Shown here: positions 1 to 7,649 of the stretch, in pieces
How the letters are laid out: the number at the start of each line of letters is the position of its first letter
Position numbering within the stretch: position 1 is the stretch's first letter
Source of the DNA: Chloroflexota bacterium
GTDB lineage: Bacteria > Chloroflexota > Anaerolineae > UBA1429
NCBI GenBank assembly: GCA_012719135.1
Contig: JAAYAW010000097.1
Location: 1 to 52,854, forward strand
Direction of reading: 5' to 3'
Length of the DNA: 52,854 nucleotides
Position numbers and translations under genes: made by a program
Notes under the pieces: model-generated
Told to the model about the DNA's origin: nothing
The model's input: only the letters and a program-made list of their open reading frames with translations
Databases searched by the model: none

Positions 1-1430
1 AACTCCTCACGAGGCATCCCCGGGCGTAATGGCTGCGCCTTGTGAAAGGCCCGCAAGAGAGATTCTGCGCGCTCCATAGTGCGGTCCCAGTGCAGGCGCG
101 ACAGGACCAGGTCCGTTGCGGCCGGATCTGTTGACACTACCGGTGCGTCTCCCAGAACGAGGGCAGCTCCACGATCGAGCAGATCGCCCAGGGCCTTCCG
201 TACGTCGTCTGGCTCCATCCCGCACTCTCTGAACAGCGCGCCGACAGCCAGCGCCCCCCTCTCCTCCAGCAGCGCGAGCAATCTCGCCGCCGGATCACCG
301 GTATCAAGCGCCTCCAGGCGTGACAGCACGTCTTGATCCAGGCGCCTGTGCCTGCGCACGGGATGGACCTCGACCAATCCTCCACCTCCGAGTGTCATGC
401 TCGGAGAAGGCAGTCTGATAACAAAGCGATCGCCGCGGGCCAAGGCCACAGGCTCCCGCAGCACGATCTGAGCCCAGCCCGAATGCCCGGCGGAGAGCTC
501 ATCGCAATCTAGCAGGCGCACCCGTCCCAGAACGCTCGCCGAACCGCTAAAGAACTCGACCTCCATGCCATGCTGGATCGCGATCGGTGACTCCAGGACT
601 GACCTCAGACGGGCATCAACGAGAGACGTCGCTCTGAACACCCCTGGCTTGGCAACCACCTGGCCTCGAGAGATATCCGACACGTCCAGCCCGGTAAGGT
701 TGACCGCGACGCGCATCCCTGGGATCGCCTCCTCAACCTTGGCCTTGTGTGCCTGCAGACCTCGGATGCGCGCCGTCAGGCCTCCGGGGACGATCTCAAC
801 CGCATCACCAACGCGAAACCTTCCACCGGATAGTGTTCCTGTGACCACCGTGCCAAAGCCAGCGATAGAAAACACCCGATCGATGGGCAGCCGCGGCATA
901 TCCAGGTCCGCGCGGCCTTGCGCAGAGTCCAGCAGAGTGTCGATCGAAGACAAAAGCTCAGGAAGACCTTGCCCTGTCACGGATGAAACCGGCACGATTG
1001 GGGCATCGGCCAGCGCCGAGTGCGCCAGAGTCTCTCTGAGTTCTTCAACAACAAGGTCCAACCAATCCGGATCCTCTATCAGATCAGCCTTGGTTAGCGC
1101 CACAACACCCAAAGGCACCTTGAGCAGGTCGAGGATCGCGAGATGCTCACGTGTCTGTGGCATCACCGATTCATCGGCAGCCACGACGAGCACGGCGAGA
1201 TCGATCCCGCCCACGCCCGCCAGCATGTTCCTGATAAAGTCTTCGTGGCCGGGGACATCGACGACGCTGATCTCCCGACCGCTGGGCAGAGTGACCCAAG
1301 CAAAGCCAAGGTCAATCGTCATCTCGCGCTGCTGTTCCTCGCGCAGACGGTCAGGGTTGATGCCGGTCAGCGCCCGAACCAGGCTGGACTTGCCGTGATC
1401 GACATGCCCGGCGGTGCCCACCACGAACAC
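1..1430 (-). CDS. selB: Selenocysteine-specific elongation factor SelB (3' end outside window)
   Basis: SelB is the translational GTPase that delivers selenocysteinyl-tRNA to UGA codons marked by a SECIS element. Reading leftward from a GTG at 1428-1430, the protein opens with the P-loop GHVDHGKS (residues 8-15), followed by a switch region of SelB type (LREEQQREMTIDLGFAW), DVPGHE and TKAD. Beta-barrel domains follow. Close to the window edge is a winged-helix segment with the signature AFHKAQPLRPGMPREE, typical of the SelB C-terminal half and absent from EF-Tu. About 476 codons are visible with no stop, so the gene continues beyond base 1. It starts 3 nt after the stop of the upstream coiled-coil gene, so the two are probably cotranscribed. 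The presence of selB implies a selenoprotein pathway, but I see no selA, selD, tRNA-Sec or SECIS in this window. Confidence 0.95.
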   Translation of the reverse strand, partial: MFVVGTAGHVDHGKSSLVRALTGINPDRLREEQQREMTIDLGFAWVTLPSGREISVVDVPGHEDFIRNMLAGVGGIDLAVLVVAADESVMPQTREHLAILDLLKVPLGVVALTKADLIEDPDWLDLVVEELRETLAHSALADAPIVPVSSVTGQGLPELLSSIDTLLDSAQGRADLDMPRLPIDRVFSIAGFGTVVTGTLSGGRFRVGDAVEIVPGGLTARIRGLQAHKAKVEEAIPGMRVAVNLTGLDVSDISRGQVVAKPGVFRATSLVDARLRSVLESPIAIQHGMEVEFFSGSASVLGRVRLLDCDELSAGHSGWAQIVLREPVALARGDRFVIRLPSPSMTLGGGGLVEVHPVRRHRRLDQDVLSRLEALDTGDPAARLLALLEERGALAVGALFRECGMEPDDVRKALGDLLDRGAALVLGDAPVVSTDPAATDLVLSRLHWDRTMERAESLLRAFHKAQPLRPGMPREE

Positions 1431-1433
1431 TGG

Positions 1434-2669
1434 CTAGCCCTCGGATTCAAGCGTTTCCAGGAGGCCGGTAAGTAGTTGCTGTAGGTCTTTCTGAGCGACC
1501 TCGAGAGCGCGCCGCGCAGAAGCCCTGGACCCGGCCTTTTGCTCTGCCAGCGCATCGGCCAATCGCCCCAGACGTTCGGTTGCGGCCAGAGCCGCGGCGG
1601 TGACATCCTCAACCCCGTGCTCAACTGTGGCCAACCTCGACTGGACGGCATCATCGAGCGATTCACGCTCGGCGCGGGTCTGCTCCCGGCGTTCGGCGTC
1701 CTGAGCCCAGCGCTGGTCGTTCTCGACGCGATACTCTCTCAGTTCCTGCCTGAGCTGCTCCTCCATCACACGCTGCAACTGACGCAGGCGGTCCTGCTGC
1801 TGGCTGAGATCATGCGCGAGCGCCTGCACATCTCGTAGCACGGCACGGTTCTTCTCATGCTGGTCCGCATAGAACCGCATCTGATCCGCCCAGGTTTCGA
1901 TCTGATGGCTGCTGGCATCCAGGCGACGCCCCCACTCCGTCAGCGTCTGGGCACGATCTCGATCGCTCCGTCTCTGTCTCTCCGACAGATCCTGTTGCTG
2001 GGTGTTGAGTTCCTGGCGCACGGTCTGGAGCTCTGCGATCTGCTGCCCAACCTTGCTTTGCTCATTCTCCAGAGGAAGGATTCTCTGCATCAGGCTCTGG
2101 CGAACCGTAGCCAGTTCAGCAACCTGCTCGATCAGTTGTTGAATCTCTACGTTACTGCGCGAGATTGCGTCCTGAAGCAGCCTCCGTCCCTCTTCGCCCT
2201 GCGCGGCGGACCGGGAAAGCACCTCGATCTGGCCCTGCTGGCGCGCCAGTATCTCGTTGAGCCGCCGGTCTTCGGCCTGGTTCACAGCTGCGGCCTGTTC
2301 CAGGGGACCCAGGCGAGAGAGCTCGGCCCGAACCTCCTGCAAAGCCCGCAGATCCTTCTCCCTCTCGCCCTGACGCACGCGAAGCGCCTCCGTTTCGCGC
2401 TTTTGCACATCCTGCCGGAGATCGCCCATCATGGCCACCACTTCGTCGCGCATGTTCTGGCTCGCCTGCCGAACTTCGGGCAGGGACTGAAGCTGGTTCT
2501 GCATTTTTGTCAGCCGGTCCTCCAGGCTCAATATGCGCTGGGCCTGGTCCACGATGGTGATCTGTTGCTTGTCGACGATGTTGCGGAGCTCTTCGACGAT
2601 GCCCTTTTCGCGACGGACTTCCTCGTCCAGCCAGCTCAGGTTGAGGCCGCCGGTCTGCGCTACTGCCAT
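1434..2669 (-). CDS. Long coiled-coil protein of unknown function
   Basis: A 411-residue protein that is almost wholly predicted coiled coil: continuous Glu/Gln/Arg/Leu-rich heptads run from about residue 15 to 390, with very few prolines, aromatics or cysteines. I see no signal peptide or membrane segment, so it is probably a soluble cytoplasmic rod. The ATG at 2667-2669 is preferred because upstream in-frame codons run back into the preceding gene; AGGGAG lies upstream of it. It sits 35 nt after the L,D-transpeptidase gene and 3 nt before selB, suggesting one transcript. I do not recognise a family beyond generic SMC-like/tropomyosin-like composition. A structural or scaffolding role is only a guess from composition. 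Confidence 0.8.
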   Translation of the reverse strand: MAVAQTGGLNLSWLDEEVRREKGIVEELRNIVDKQQITIVDQAQRILSLEDRLTKMQNQLQSLPEVRQASQNMRDEVVAMMGDLRQDVQKRETEALRVRQGEREKDLRALQEVRAELSRLGPLEQAAAVNQAEDRRLNEILARQQGQIEVLSRSAAQGEEGRRLLQDAISRSNVEIQQLIEQVAELATVRQSLMQRILPLENEQSKVGQQIAELQTVRQELNTQQQDLSERQRRSDRDRAQTLTEWGRRLDASSHQIETWADQMRFYADQHEKNRAVLRDVQALAHDLSQQQDRLRQLQRVMEEQLRQELREYRVENDQRWAQDAERREQTRAERESLDDAVQSRLATVEHGVEDVTAAALAATERLGRLADALAEQKAGSRASARRALEVAQKDLQQLLTGLLETLESEG

Positions 2670-2704
2670 ATCGTGTCCTACTCCCTGTTGCTTTCTAGCA
2701 CGCA

Positions 2705-4270
2705 CTAGTCGTTGACAAAGACGACCGTCCCGATGGTGGCCCAGTCGTAGAGCCACTTGGCATCATTCGTCCCGAGCACGATGCATCCGAACGAGCAGCG
2801 CGTTCCCAGTGAGCCTGCCCAGAGCGTCGTTCCGCTGCTCAGAATGGGGAGGGCATGGAAGCCGTTCTCGGTGCCCCCGGCCCAGTATATGCCGAGCCAG
2901 TAGGGCATATTCAGGTCCCAGGCTGAGCCGTAGGCGTTATCCATCTTGGTCTGCACCTGGAATCGACCCGTCTTGGTTGGATGGCTGGGCCGACCATAGC
3001 AGATCGGAAAGCTCTGGATGACCTCGTTGTTCTCATAGACGCGTGCGCGATAGTCCGAGAGAGACACCTCGATCCTCCGCGGAGGCCGGATCGCCTCGAC
3101 AACTTGCTTCACCAGCGCTTCCGCCTCTTCGTCACCCTCCAGGATCTGCTCGCACAGCGTCGCCTGAGCCAGCGCATCATCCAGGCTGTCGGACTGCAAC
3201 TGCAGCTCCGCCAAGTGGCAGTGCGCCTGGCCCAGCATAGAGCGCGTATCGCGAAAGTCCGGGCGGCGCTCATAGACCTGAGTGAGCAGCGCGACGGCAT
3301 TCGCCCAATCCTGCTCCAGGTACGCCTCCAGCGCAGATCGGTACAGCTGGATATCCCGCCGTGTTGATTGAAGGTTCGGGCTGTCAGCATCCAATATGAT
3401 CGCTCTGTCTAGATCGCGACGCGCCAGCTCCAATTCGTTCTCATCTATGTAATCCAGCGCACGCTCATAGAGCGCCGCCGATAGCCTCTCCCGCGCCTTG
3501 GTGCTCTGAGGATCCATAGCACGGATCTGATCCAGCGCGATGATCGCAGCGCCCCAGTCGTCCTGCCCAAAGGCGATCTCGACTTTGGTCCACAGAGGCC
3601 GCGCCAAGCTCTCGACACTGGGCGTAGGCGTCGCATCGATGATCGGAGTCGGCAGCACCATCGCTGCGACGGCCGGCGCCGCCTGCGAGGTCTGGTTTAC
3701 CAGCAGGATCACGACTCCCGCGAGCACGGCGATCACCCCGAGGCTGATTACCGCCACTCCCACGGACTTGGCACGATCCAGCCACGAACTCACGTCAAGC
3801 CGTAGCCGCCGCCTCTGCCCCTGGAACCTGCTTGCAGCAGCCTTGCGCTTGCCCGCGTCCGCGGTGCCCGATCGAGGCCGATCGGTCGGAATACGGCGGC
3901 CGCTGGGCCCCCTTGGCGTCGCTCTGTCGACGGTCGGACGGCCAGCCTCCGCCGAGGGACCACTGTCGGTCGCGGCGGAAACCGCGCTGGGTTTGTGTGC
4001 CTCAACCCAGGCCACCCCTTCGCGTAGACTTGGGCTCTCCGGGCTGAACCGTAGCCCCTCTCGAAGATAGCGCAGGCTCTCTTCGCGGGTCTCAGCCAGC
4101 CAGGCCATCCACAGCCAACCGTCCTCGTTATCCGGGGCGATCTGGATCACCCTGCGGAACAGCATCTCCGCTTCGTTACGGTCGCCTCTCCGCGCCAGGC
4201 GGATGCCGTCCTCTACCATGCCAGCCACGTTCATGTGCGAACCGGCGTCTGCCCGCGTGTCGTCTAGCAT
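2705..4270 (-). CDS. Membrane-anchored L,D-transpeptidase (YkuD fold) with TPR-like regions
   Basis: 521 residues. The N-terminus (about 12-90) has a TPR-like helical region (MVEDGIRLARRGDRNEAEML), followed by a Pro/Arg-rich linker and one membrane segment near residues 170-192. A second TPR-like stretch covers about 225-385. The last 120 residues form a YkuD L,D-transpeptidase domain, which makes 3-3 peptidoglycan cross-links or attaches proteins to the wall. The domain has a catalytic-region His (NGFHALPIL) and the catalytic Cys in CSFGCIVLG. Most family members have SHGC; here the residue before Gly-Cys is Phe. The topology puts the N-terminal helices in the cytoplasm and the enzyme outside. 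The gene is first in an apparent operon with the coiled-coil gene and selB, behind the promoter at 4325-4353. The exact start is uncertain: an in-frame Met 12 residues later is also possible. Confidence 0.88.
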   Translation of the reverse strand: MLDDTRADAGSHMNVAGMVEDGIRLARRGDRNEAEMLFRRVIQIAPDNEDGWLWMAWLAETREESLRYLREGLRFSPESPSLREGVAWVEAHKPSAVSAATDSGPSAEAGRPTVDRATPRGPSGRRIPTDRPRSGTADAGKRKAAASRFQGQRRRLRLDVSSWLDRAKSVGVAVISLGVIAVLAGVVILLVNQTSQAAPAVAAMVLPTPIIDATPTPSVESLARPLWTKVEIAFGQDDWGAAIIALDQIRAMDPQSTKARERLSAALYERALDYIDENELELARRDLDRAIILDADSPNLQSTRRDIQLYRSALEAYLEQDWANAVALLTQVYERRPDFRDTRSMLGQAHCHLAELQLQSDSLDDALAQATLCEQILEGDEEAEALVKQVVEAIRPPRRIEVSLSDYRARVYENNEVIQSFPICYGRPSHPTKTGRFQVQTKMDNAYGSAWDLNMPYWLGIYWAGGTENGFHALPILSSGTTLWAGSLGTRCSFGCIVLGTNDAKWLYDWATIGTVVFVND

Positions 4271-4324
4271 AGCGCCTCACTTGGATTGCGGTAAGGTCTG
4301 CGTCACACTGCCCCACTCGGCGCG

Positions 4325-4353
4325 ATTATAACACCGGGCTCACCTCACGGCAA
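4325..4353 (-). promoter_or_regulatory. Sigma-70-type promoter for the L,D-transpeptidase operon
   Basis: On the minus strand, TTGCCG (4348-4353) and a perfect TATAAT (4325-4330) are separated by exactly 17 nt. The start codon lies about 55 nt downstream. It is divergent from the promoter at 4412-4440. Confidence 0.8.
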
Positions 4354-4411
4354 CCACTGCGCCCGCCCAGCCCACAGAGGGCGGAACGGCCATGGTGATC
4401 GCCGACTGCGG

Positions 4412-4440
4412 TTGACACATCTGCGAGGCCCCCATATACT
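4412..4440 (+). promoter_or_regulatory. Sigma-70-type promoter for the SWIM zinc-finger gene
   Basis: TTGACA (4412-4417), a 17-nt spacer, then TATACT (4435-4440). Transcription would begin near 4447, giving an unusually long leader of about 118 nt before the ATG at 4565. Confidence 0.8.
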
Positions 4441-4467
4441 CGACCCGTACCATACGATCGCCAGGAG

Positions 4468-4515
4468 ATGACCGACTTGGAAACGGCGAACGGCGAGAAC
4501 CGACTGTTGAGCTGA
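4468..4515 (+). other. Possible 15-codon leader peptide
   Basis: An ATG at 4468 opens a 15-codon frame (MTDLETANGENRLLS) ending in TGA at 4513-4515, at the first base of the terminator-like hairpin. AGGAG abuts the ATG with essentially no spacer, which is poor for initiation, so translation is doubtful. There is no run of one regulatory codon as in amino-acid attenuators. It is listed because of its position between promoter and hairpin. Confidence 0.25.
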
Positions 4516-4546
4516 CACCAGCGCGTTTTGCCTGGTGTTTGTTATT
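4515..4546 (+). terminator. Terminator-like hairpin inside the leader of the SWIM gene (candidate attenuator)
   Basis: ACACCAG (4515-4521) and CTGGTGT (4532-4538) form a 7-bp stem with a 10-nt loop, followed by TTTGTTATT. The shape is that of an intrinsic terminator on the plus strand only. No plus-strand gene ends upstream; the only plus transcript here comes from the promoter at 4412-4440. The hairpin therefore sits in that transcript's leader, before the Shine-Dalgarno GGGGAGG and the ATG at 4565. Confidence 0.5.
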
Positions 4547-4564
4547 CTCCGGGGAGGCGCACCT

Positions 4565-4819
4565 ATGGATTCCGGTATGATCAGTAAGATCCAGAAGGCC
4601 AAAAGATACGCCGAAGAGCCTGATCGCGTAGAGATCAAAGAGTTCGTCGCTCGCTTCCAGGGCGAGCATGATACGTACGAGGTTTCGTATCGCAACGGCA
4701 CTTGGGATTGCCAGTGCGAGTTCTTCCTGCAACGGGGCTTGTGCAGCCATACCATGGCCATGGAGCGCCTGCTCCTGCCCATGGTGGTGGTAGGGCATCC
4801 TCGCACCGAGGACGCCTGA
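4565..4819 (+). CDS. Small SWIM zinc-finger protein
   Basis: 84 residues. The C-terminal half carries the SWIM signature C-x-C-x(n)-C-x-H: WDCQCEFFLQRGLCSHTMAME. In this family the motif binds one zinc and mediates DNA or protein contacts. The N-terminal half (RVEIKEFVARFQGEHDTYEV) resembles the beta-strand lead-in usually seen before SWIM motifs. The protein is complete by itself, without the helicase or transposase domains SWIM motifs often accompany. The ATG at 4565 is chosen because GGGGAGG ends 8 nt before it; an upstream in-frame ATG at 4535 falls within the hairpin tail. Function is unknown; small DNA- or RNA-binding accessory factor is an inference. Confidence 0.82.
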   Translation: MDSGMISKIQKAKRYAEEPDRVEIKEFVARFQGEHDTYEVSYRNGTWDCQCEFFLQRGLCSHTMAMERLLLPMVVVGHPRTEDA

Positions 4820-4953
4820 CAGCCACGATCCGCGGGGAGGCTGATGCAGAGCCGGTCTTCCCATCCGTTCTGTGGCCATGCCCGCCTCCGGGCAGGGCTC
4901 CACGACGTTCGTCTAGTCGCCGCCTGCCGCGTTGCTATGGAGGCTGTACGCCT

Positions 4954-5322
4954 GTGGTGGTCAGTGTTGGAGTGGATATCATCGCTGTGGCGCGCATCGC
5001 GCGCACGCTCGCCAGGCACGGGGATCGCTTTCTGCACAAGGTCTATACGCCGGCAGAGGCGGCCTACTGTCGCGGGCGACCTGCAGAACTCGCCGTACGG
5101 TTTGCAGCCAAGGAGGCGATCTCCAAAGCGCTGGGGACCGGCATCGCCGGCATCTCGTGGACCGAAATGGAGATCCTGGCCGATCGCCTCGGAAAGCCTA
5201 CGGTGACTCTCCACGGCCGGGCGCTGCAGCGCGCGAGAATCCTCGGTCTGGAAGAGTGGGCTGTCAGCCTATCGCACAGCGACACGGACGCCATCGCCAT
5301 GATCGTAGCCACGGGCAAGTGA
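4954..5322 (+). CDS. acpS: Holo-[acyl-carrier-protein] synthase (AcpS)
   Basis: AcpS transfers 4'-phosphopantetheine from CoA to the serine of apo-ACP, activating fatty-acid synthesis. The 122-residue protein has the usual AcpS length and both magnesium/CoA motifs: VGVDII near the N-terminus (Asp 8) and RFAAKEAISKALGTGI (Lys-Glu 53-54). A LSHSDTDAIAMI strand lies at the C-terminus. The start is a GTG at 4954, 10 nt after GGAGG (4939-4943); a second GTG follows directly. The open frame extends far upstream but that part has no family resemblance. The gene lies 134 nt after the SWIM gene and could share its transcript; a GC-rich palindrome follows at 5446-5465. Confidence 0.93.
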   Translation: MVVSVGVDIIAVARIARTLARHGDRFLHKVYTPAEAAYCRGRPAELAVRFAAKEAISKALGTGIAGISWTEMEILADRLGKPTVTLHGRALQRARILGLEEWAVSLSHSDTDAIAMIVATGK

Positions 5323-5445
5323 GCGCCGCAGAGAGTTCGTCCAGCCCCGGTCCTTGGGCCCTCCCCGGGCACAGGCCAGCATCCGCGCGAAGGTTTCGCT
5401 CTCCAGGGTCTAGAACGCAAAATCGGCCGAGTACCCAGAACACAA

Positions 5446-5465
5446 GGGGGCCGCGCGGCCCCTTT
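5446..5465 (+). terminator. Probable intrinsic terminator after acpS
   Basis: A perfect 16-nt GC palindrome (5447-5462, GGGGCCGC/GCGGCCCC) is followed by TTT. The T tract is short. The remaining bases 5323-5561 between acpS and the convergent threonine aldolase gene show nothing else I can name. Confidence 0.5.
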
Positions 5466-5561
5466 CGTGAGCCACACCCGCCCCCAAGCTTCCCGTATAG
5501 ATCCAGCCATGCGGCCGGGCTGGGTCGATTCTCCTCACAGCGTCCTGGATTAGCTTTGCCT

Positions 5562-6608
5562 CTACGCCGCCAGCGCCGTGACTACCCGACGCACCGCCAG
5601 CAGGGTGCGATCGATATCGTCGGCCGTGATCCCATAGTGGGTGACCGCCCGAAACCGCTCCGCATCCAGTGCGTTTATCCGCACCCCTTCTGCCGCGAGA
5701 CCCTGCTGCACAGACGGGATAGTCAAGCGGGGATCACTAAAGCCGAACATGACCATGTTGGTCTGGACCCGTCCGGGATCGACGGACACGGAGGCGATTT
5801 GGGCAAGCCCCTCGGCCAGCCACCTGGCGTTCGCGTGATCATCGGCCAGCCGTTCCACCATCTGCTCCATCGCCACAAGCCCTGCCGCCGCGATGACGCC
5901 CGCCTGACGCATGCCGCCACCCAGCATCTTGCGCAGCTTGCGTGCCCGCTGGATGAACTCTGCAGCGCCCACGACCAGTGAACCCACAGGTGCCGCCAGG
6001 CCCTTGGATAGGCAGAACTGCACTGTGTCCACATGCGAAGCAATCTCCGACACGGGTACGTTCAGGGCGACGGCGGCATTGAAGACCCGAGCCCCATCGA
6101 GGTGGACGGAGACGCCATGCCTTCGCGCCACACTCTGGATCTGTGCCATGCTCTCCAGCGGCACAACGGTGCCGCCACAGCGGTTGTGCGTGTTCTCCAG
6201 GCAAATGAGGCGCGTAGGAGGAAAGTGGATGTTCTCCGCGCGAATGGCCTCCTCTACCTTCTGAGGATCCAGCGACCCATCGGCCAGGTTTGGCACCGTA
6301 TGAATGTGCGCTCCGCCCAGCGCCGATATGCCCCCTACCTCGTAGATGAAGGTATGCGCGAACTCACCCATGATGATCTCATCGCCACGTCCGCAGTGTG
6401 TCAGCATCGCGATGAGGTTTCCCATCGTTCCGCTGACGGCAAAGAGCGCCGCCTCTTTTCCCAGCATCGCGGCGGCATACTCCTCCAGGCGGGTTACCGT
6501 GGGGTCCTCCCCATAGACGTCATCTCCCACCTCTGCTTCGTACATGGCCTTGCGCATCGCCTCGGTCGGGTGCGTTACGGTATCGCTGCGCAGATCGATC
6601 GTATACAC
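5562..6608 (-). CDS. ltaE: Low-specificity threonine aldolase (PLP-dependent)
   Basis: The enzyme cleaves L-threonine/L-allo-threonine to glycine and acetaldehyde using pyridoxal phosphate. The start of the protein (YTIDLRSDTVTHPTEAMR) and GDDVYGEDPTVTRLE are hallmarks of the family. LENTHN and HLDGARVFNAAV mark the cofactor pocket, and the Schiff-base lysine lies in CLSKGLAAPVGS. I place the start at a GTG (6606-6608) because GGGAGG precedes it by 5 nt; an upstream in-frame ATG at 6680 would overlap the promoter. Length is 348 residues, normal for the family. The gene has its own promoter (6646-6674). Confidence 0.93.
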   Translation of the reverse strand: MYTIDLRSDTVTHPTEAMRKAMYEAEVGDDVYGEDPTVTRLEEYAAAMLGKEAALFAVSGTMGNLIAMLTHCGRGDEIIMGEFAHTFIYEVGGISALGGAHIHTVPNLADGSLDPQKVEEAIRAENIHFPPTRLICLENTHNRCGGTVVPLESMAQIQSVARRHGVSVHLDGARVFNAAVALNVPVSEIASHVDTVQFCLSKGLAAPVGSLVVGAAEFIQRARKLRKMLGGGMRQAGVIAAAGLVAMEQMVERLADDHANARWLAEGLAQIASVSVDPGRVQTNMVMFGFSDPRLTIPSVQQGLAAEGVRINALDAERFRAVTHYGITADDIDRTLLAVRRVVTALAA

Positions 6609-6645
6609 CGGTACCTCCCTATCGCTGCCAGAATCCGTGCTCGCT

Positions 6646-6674
6646 AGCATAGTACAGATGCATGGCGGAGACAA
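6646..6674 (-). promoter_or_regulatory. Promoter for threonine aldolase
   Basis: On the minus strand, TTGTCT (6669-6674), a 17-nt spacer and TATGCT (6646-6651). The expected start site is about 30 nt before the GTG at 6608, which also supports that start choice. Confidence 0.7.
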
Positions 6675-6726
6675 CTGCACTGTGGAGACCTGTTCTGGAT
6701 AGAGAAGCGAGCGCGGACTGAGGCGA

Positions 6727-7641
6727 TCAGGACCCCTGCAAGCGCCGGATCAACTGCGCCATGTCGGGCGGCACTGGCGCCTCGAAGGTCATCTCAAGCC
6801 CGGAGACCGGATGCTCGAATGACAATCGACAAGAGTGGAGCATCTGACGCGGAGCCTCGAGAGCGTCTCTCGTGGGCCCGTAGACGCGGTCACCAACCAC
6901 CGGGTGCCCGATAGCCTTCATGTGGACCCGTATCTGGTGCGTGCGCCCCGTGAGCAGCCTGATGGAAAGGAGCGCCGCCGTTTTGTAGCGTTCCACCACC
7001 TCGTACTCGGTCCGGGCGTAGCGCCCCTCAGGGACGACCGCCATGCGGACGCGATTGGCGGGGTCACGCCCAATGGGCGCCTCGATGGCAGCGCGGGCGG
7101 GCGATGGCGTGCCGTGCACCAAGGCCAGGTACTCCTTGCGCACTTGCCGACGCCGGAACTCCCGCTGCAGCACGGACAGAGCGCTCGCTGTCCCCGCAAC
7201 GACGATGACACCCGAGGTATCGCGATCAAGACGGTGAACGATTCCCGGGCGCAGCGGATCCATGCCGGCATCCGCCAGGCTGGGCCGATGGGCCAATAGC
7301 GCATCCACCAGCGTCAAACCCCTCTGGCCAGCAGCCTGATGCACGACCAAACCGGCTGGCTTATCGATCACGATCAGCGCGCTGTCTTCATACAACACCG
7401 AGAGAAGGGGCGCGCCCTGTGCTGTTGCCTCCACCGGCGCTTCCGAAATCTCGGCGGTGACGAACTCGCCCGCGGAGAGGGTGTAGCTTGCCCGACGCAG
7501 TTCGCCATCCACCTGTACTCGACCGGATGCAATCAGCTTTTGTATGGCGCTCCGGGAGATCGTGTCGAGCGCTCCGGCGAGGAACCGATCAAGCCGAACG
7601 CCGCCCTGCCCATCCGGAACGACGATCTCAATCGCCGCCAT
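6727..7641 (-). CDS. rluD: RluA/RluD-family 23S rRNA pseudouridine synthase
   Basis: Converts specific uridines in structured RNA to pseudouridine, most likely in large-subunit rRNA. An S4 RNA-binding domain occupies about residues 13-70 (VRLDRFLAGALDTISRSAIQKLIASG in two parts), followed by the catalytic domain with the signature HRLDRDTSG at residues 136-144; Asp 139 is the expected catalytic residue. LTGRTHQIRVH and PVVGDRVYG complete the fold. The length of 304 residues is typical. It follows lspA by 8 nt, a pairing seen in many bacteria. An in-frame TTG at 7653 overlapping the lspA stop is an alternative start; neither has a clear Shine-Dalgarno. The exact target uridines cannot be read from sequence, so the symbol is tentative. 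Confidence 0.93.
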   Translation of the reverse strand: MAAIEIVVPDGQGGVRLDRFLAGALDTISRSAIQKLIASGRVQVDGELRRASYTLSAGEFVTAEISEAPVEATAQGAPLLSVLYEDSALIVIDKPAGLVVHQAAGQRGLTLVDALLAHRPSLADAGMDPLRPGIVHRLDRDTSGVIVVAGTASALSVLQREFRRRQVRKEYLALVHGTPSPARAAIEAPIGRDPANRVRMAVVPEGRYARTEYEVVERYKTAALLSIRLLTGRTHQIRVHMKAIGHPVVGDRVYGPTRDALEAPRQMLHSCRLSFEHPVSGLEMTFEAPVPPDMAQLIRRLQGS

Positions 7642-7649
7642 GAGAAGGC

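Noticed and set aside
565-1398. Long plus-strand open frame
   Set aside because: Antisense to selB; the minus strand carries all SelB motifs, and the plus translation is Arg/Ser-rich with no family resemblance.
1857-2708. Long plus-strand open frame
   Set aside because: Antisense to the coiled-coil gene; a Leu-rich shadow of Gln/Glu codons.
4345-5214. Long minus-strand frame across the SWIM and acpS genes
   Set aside because: Opposite to two supported genes; Arg/Ser-rich translation without motifs.
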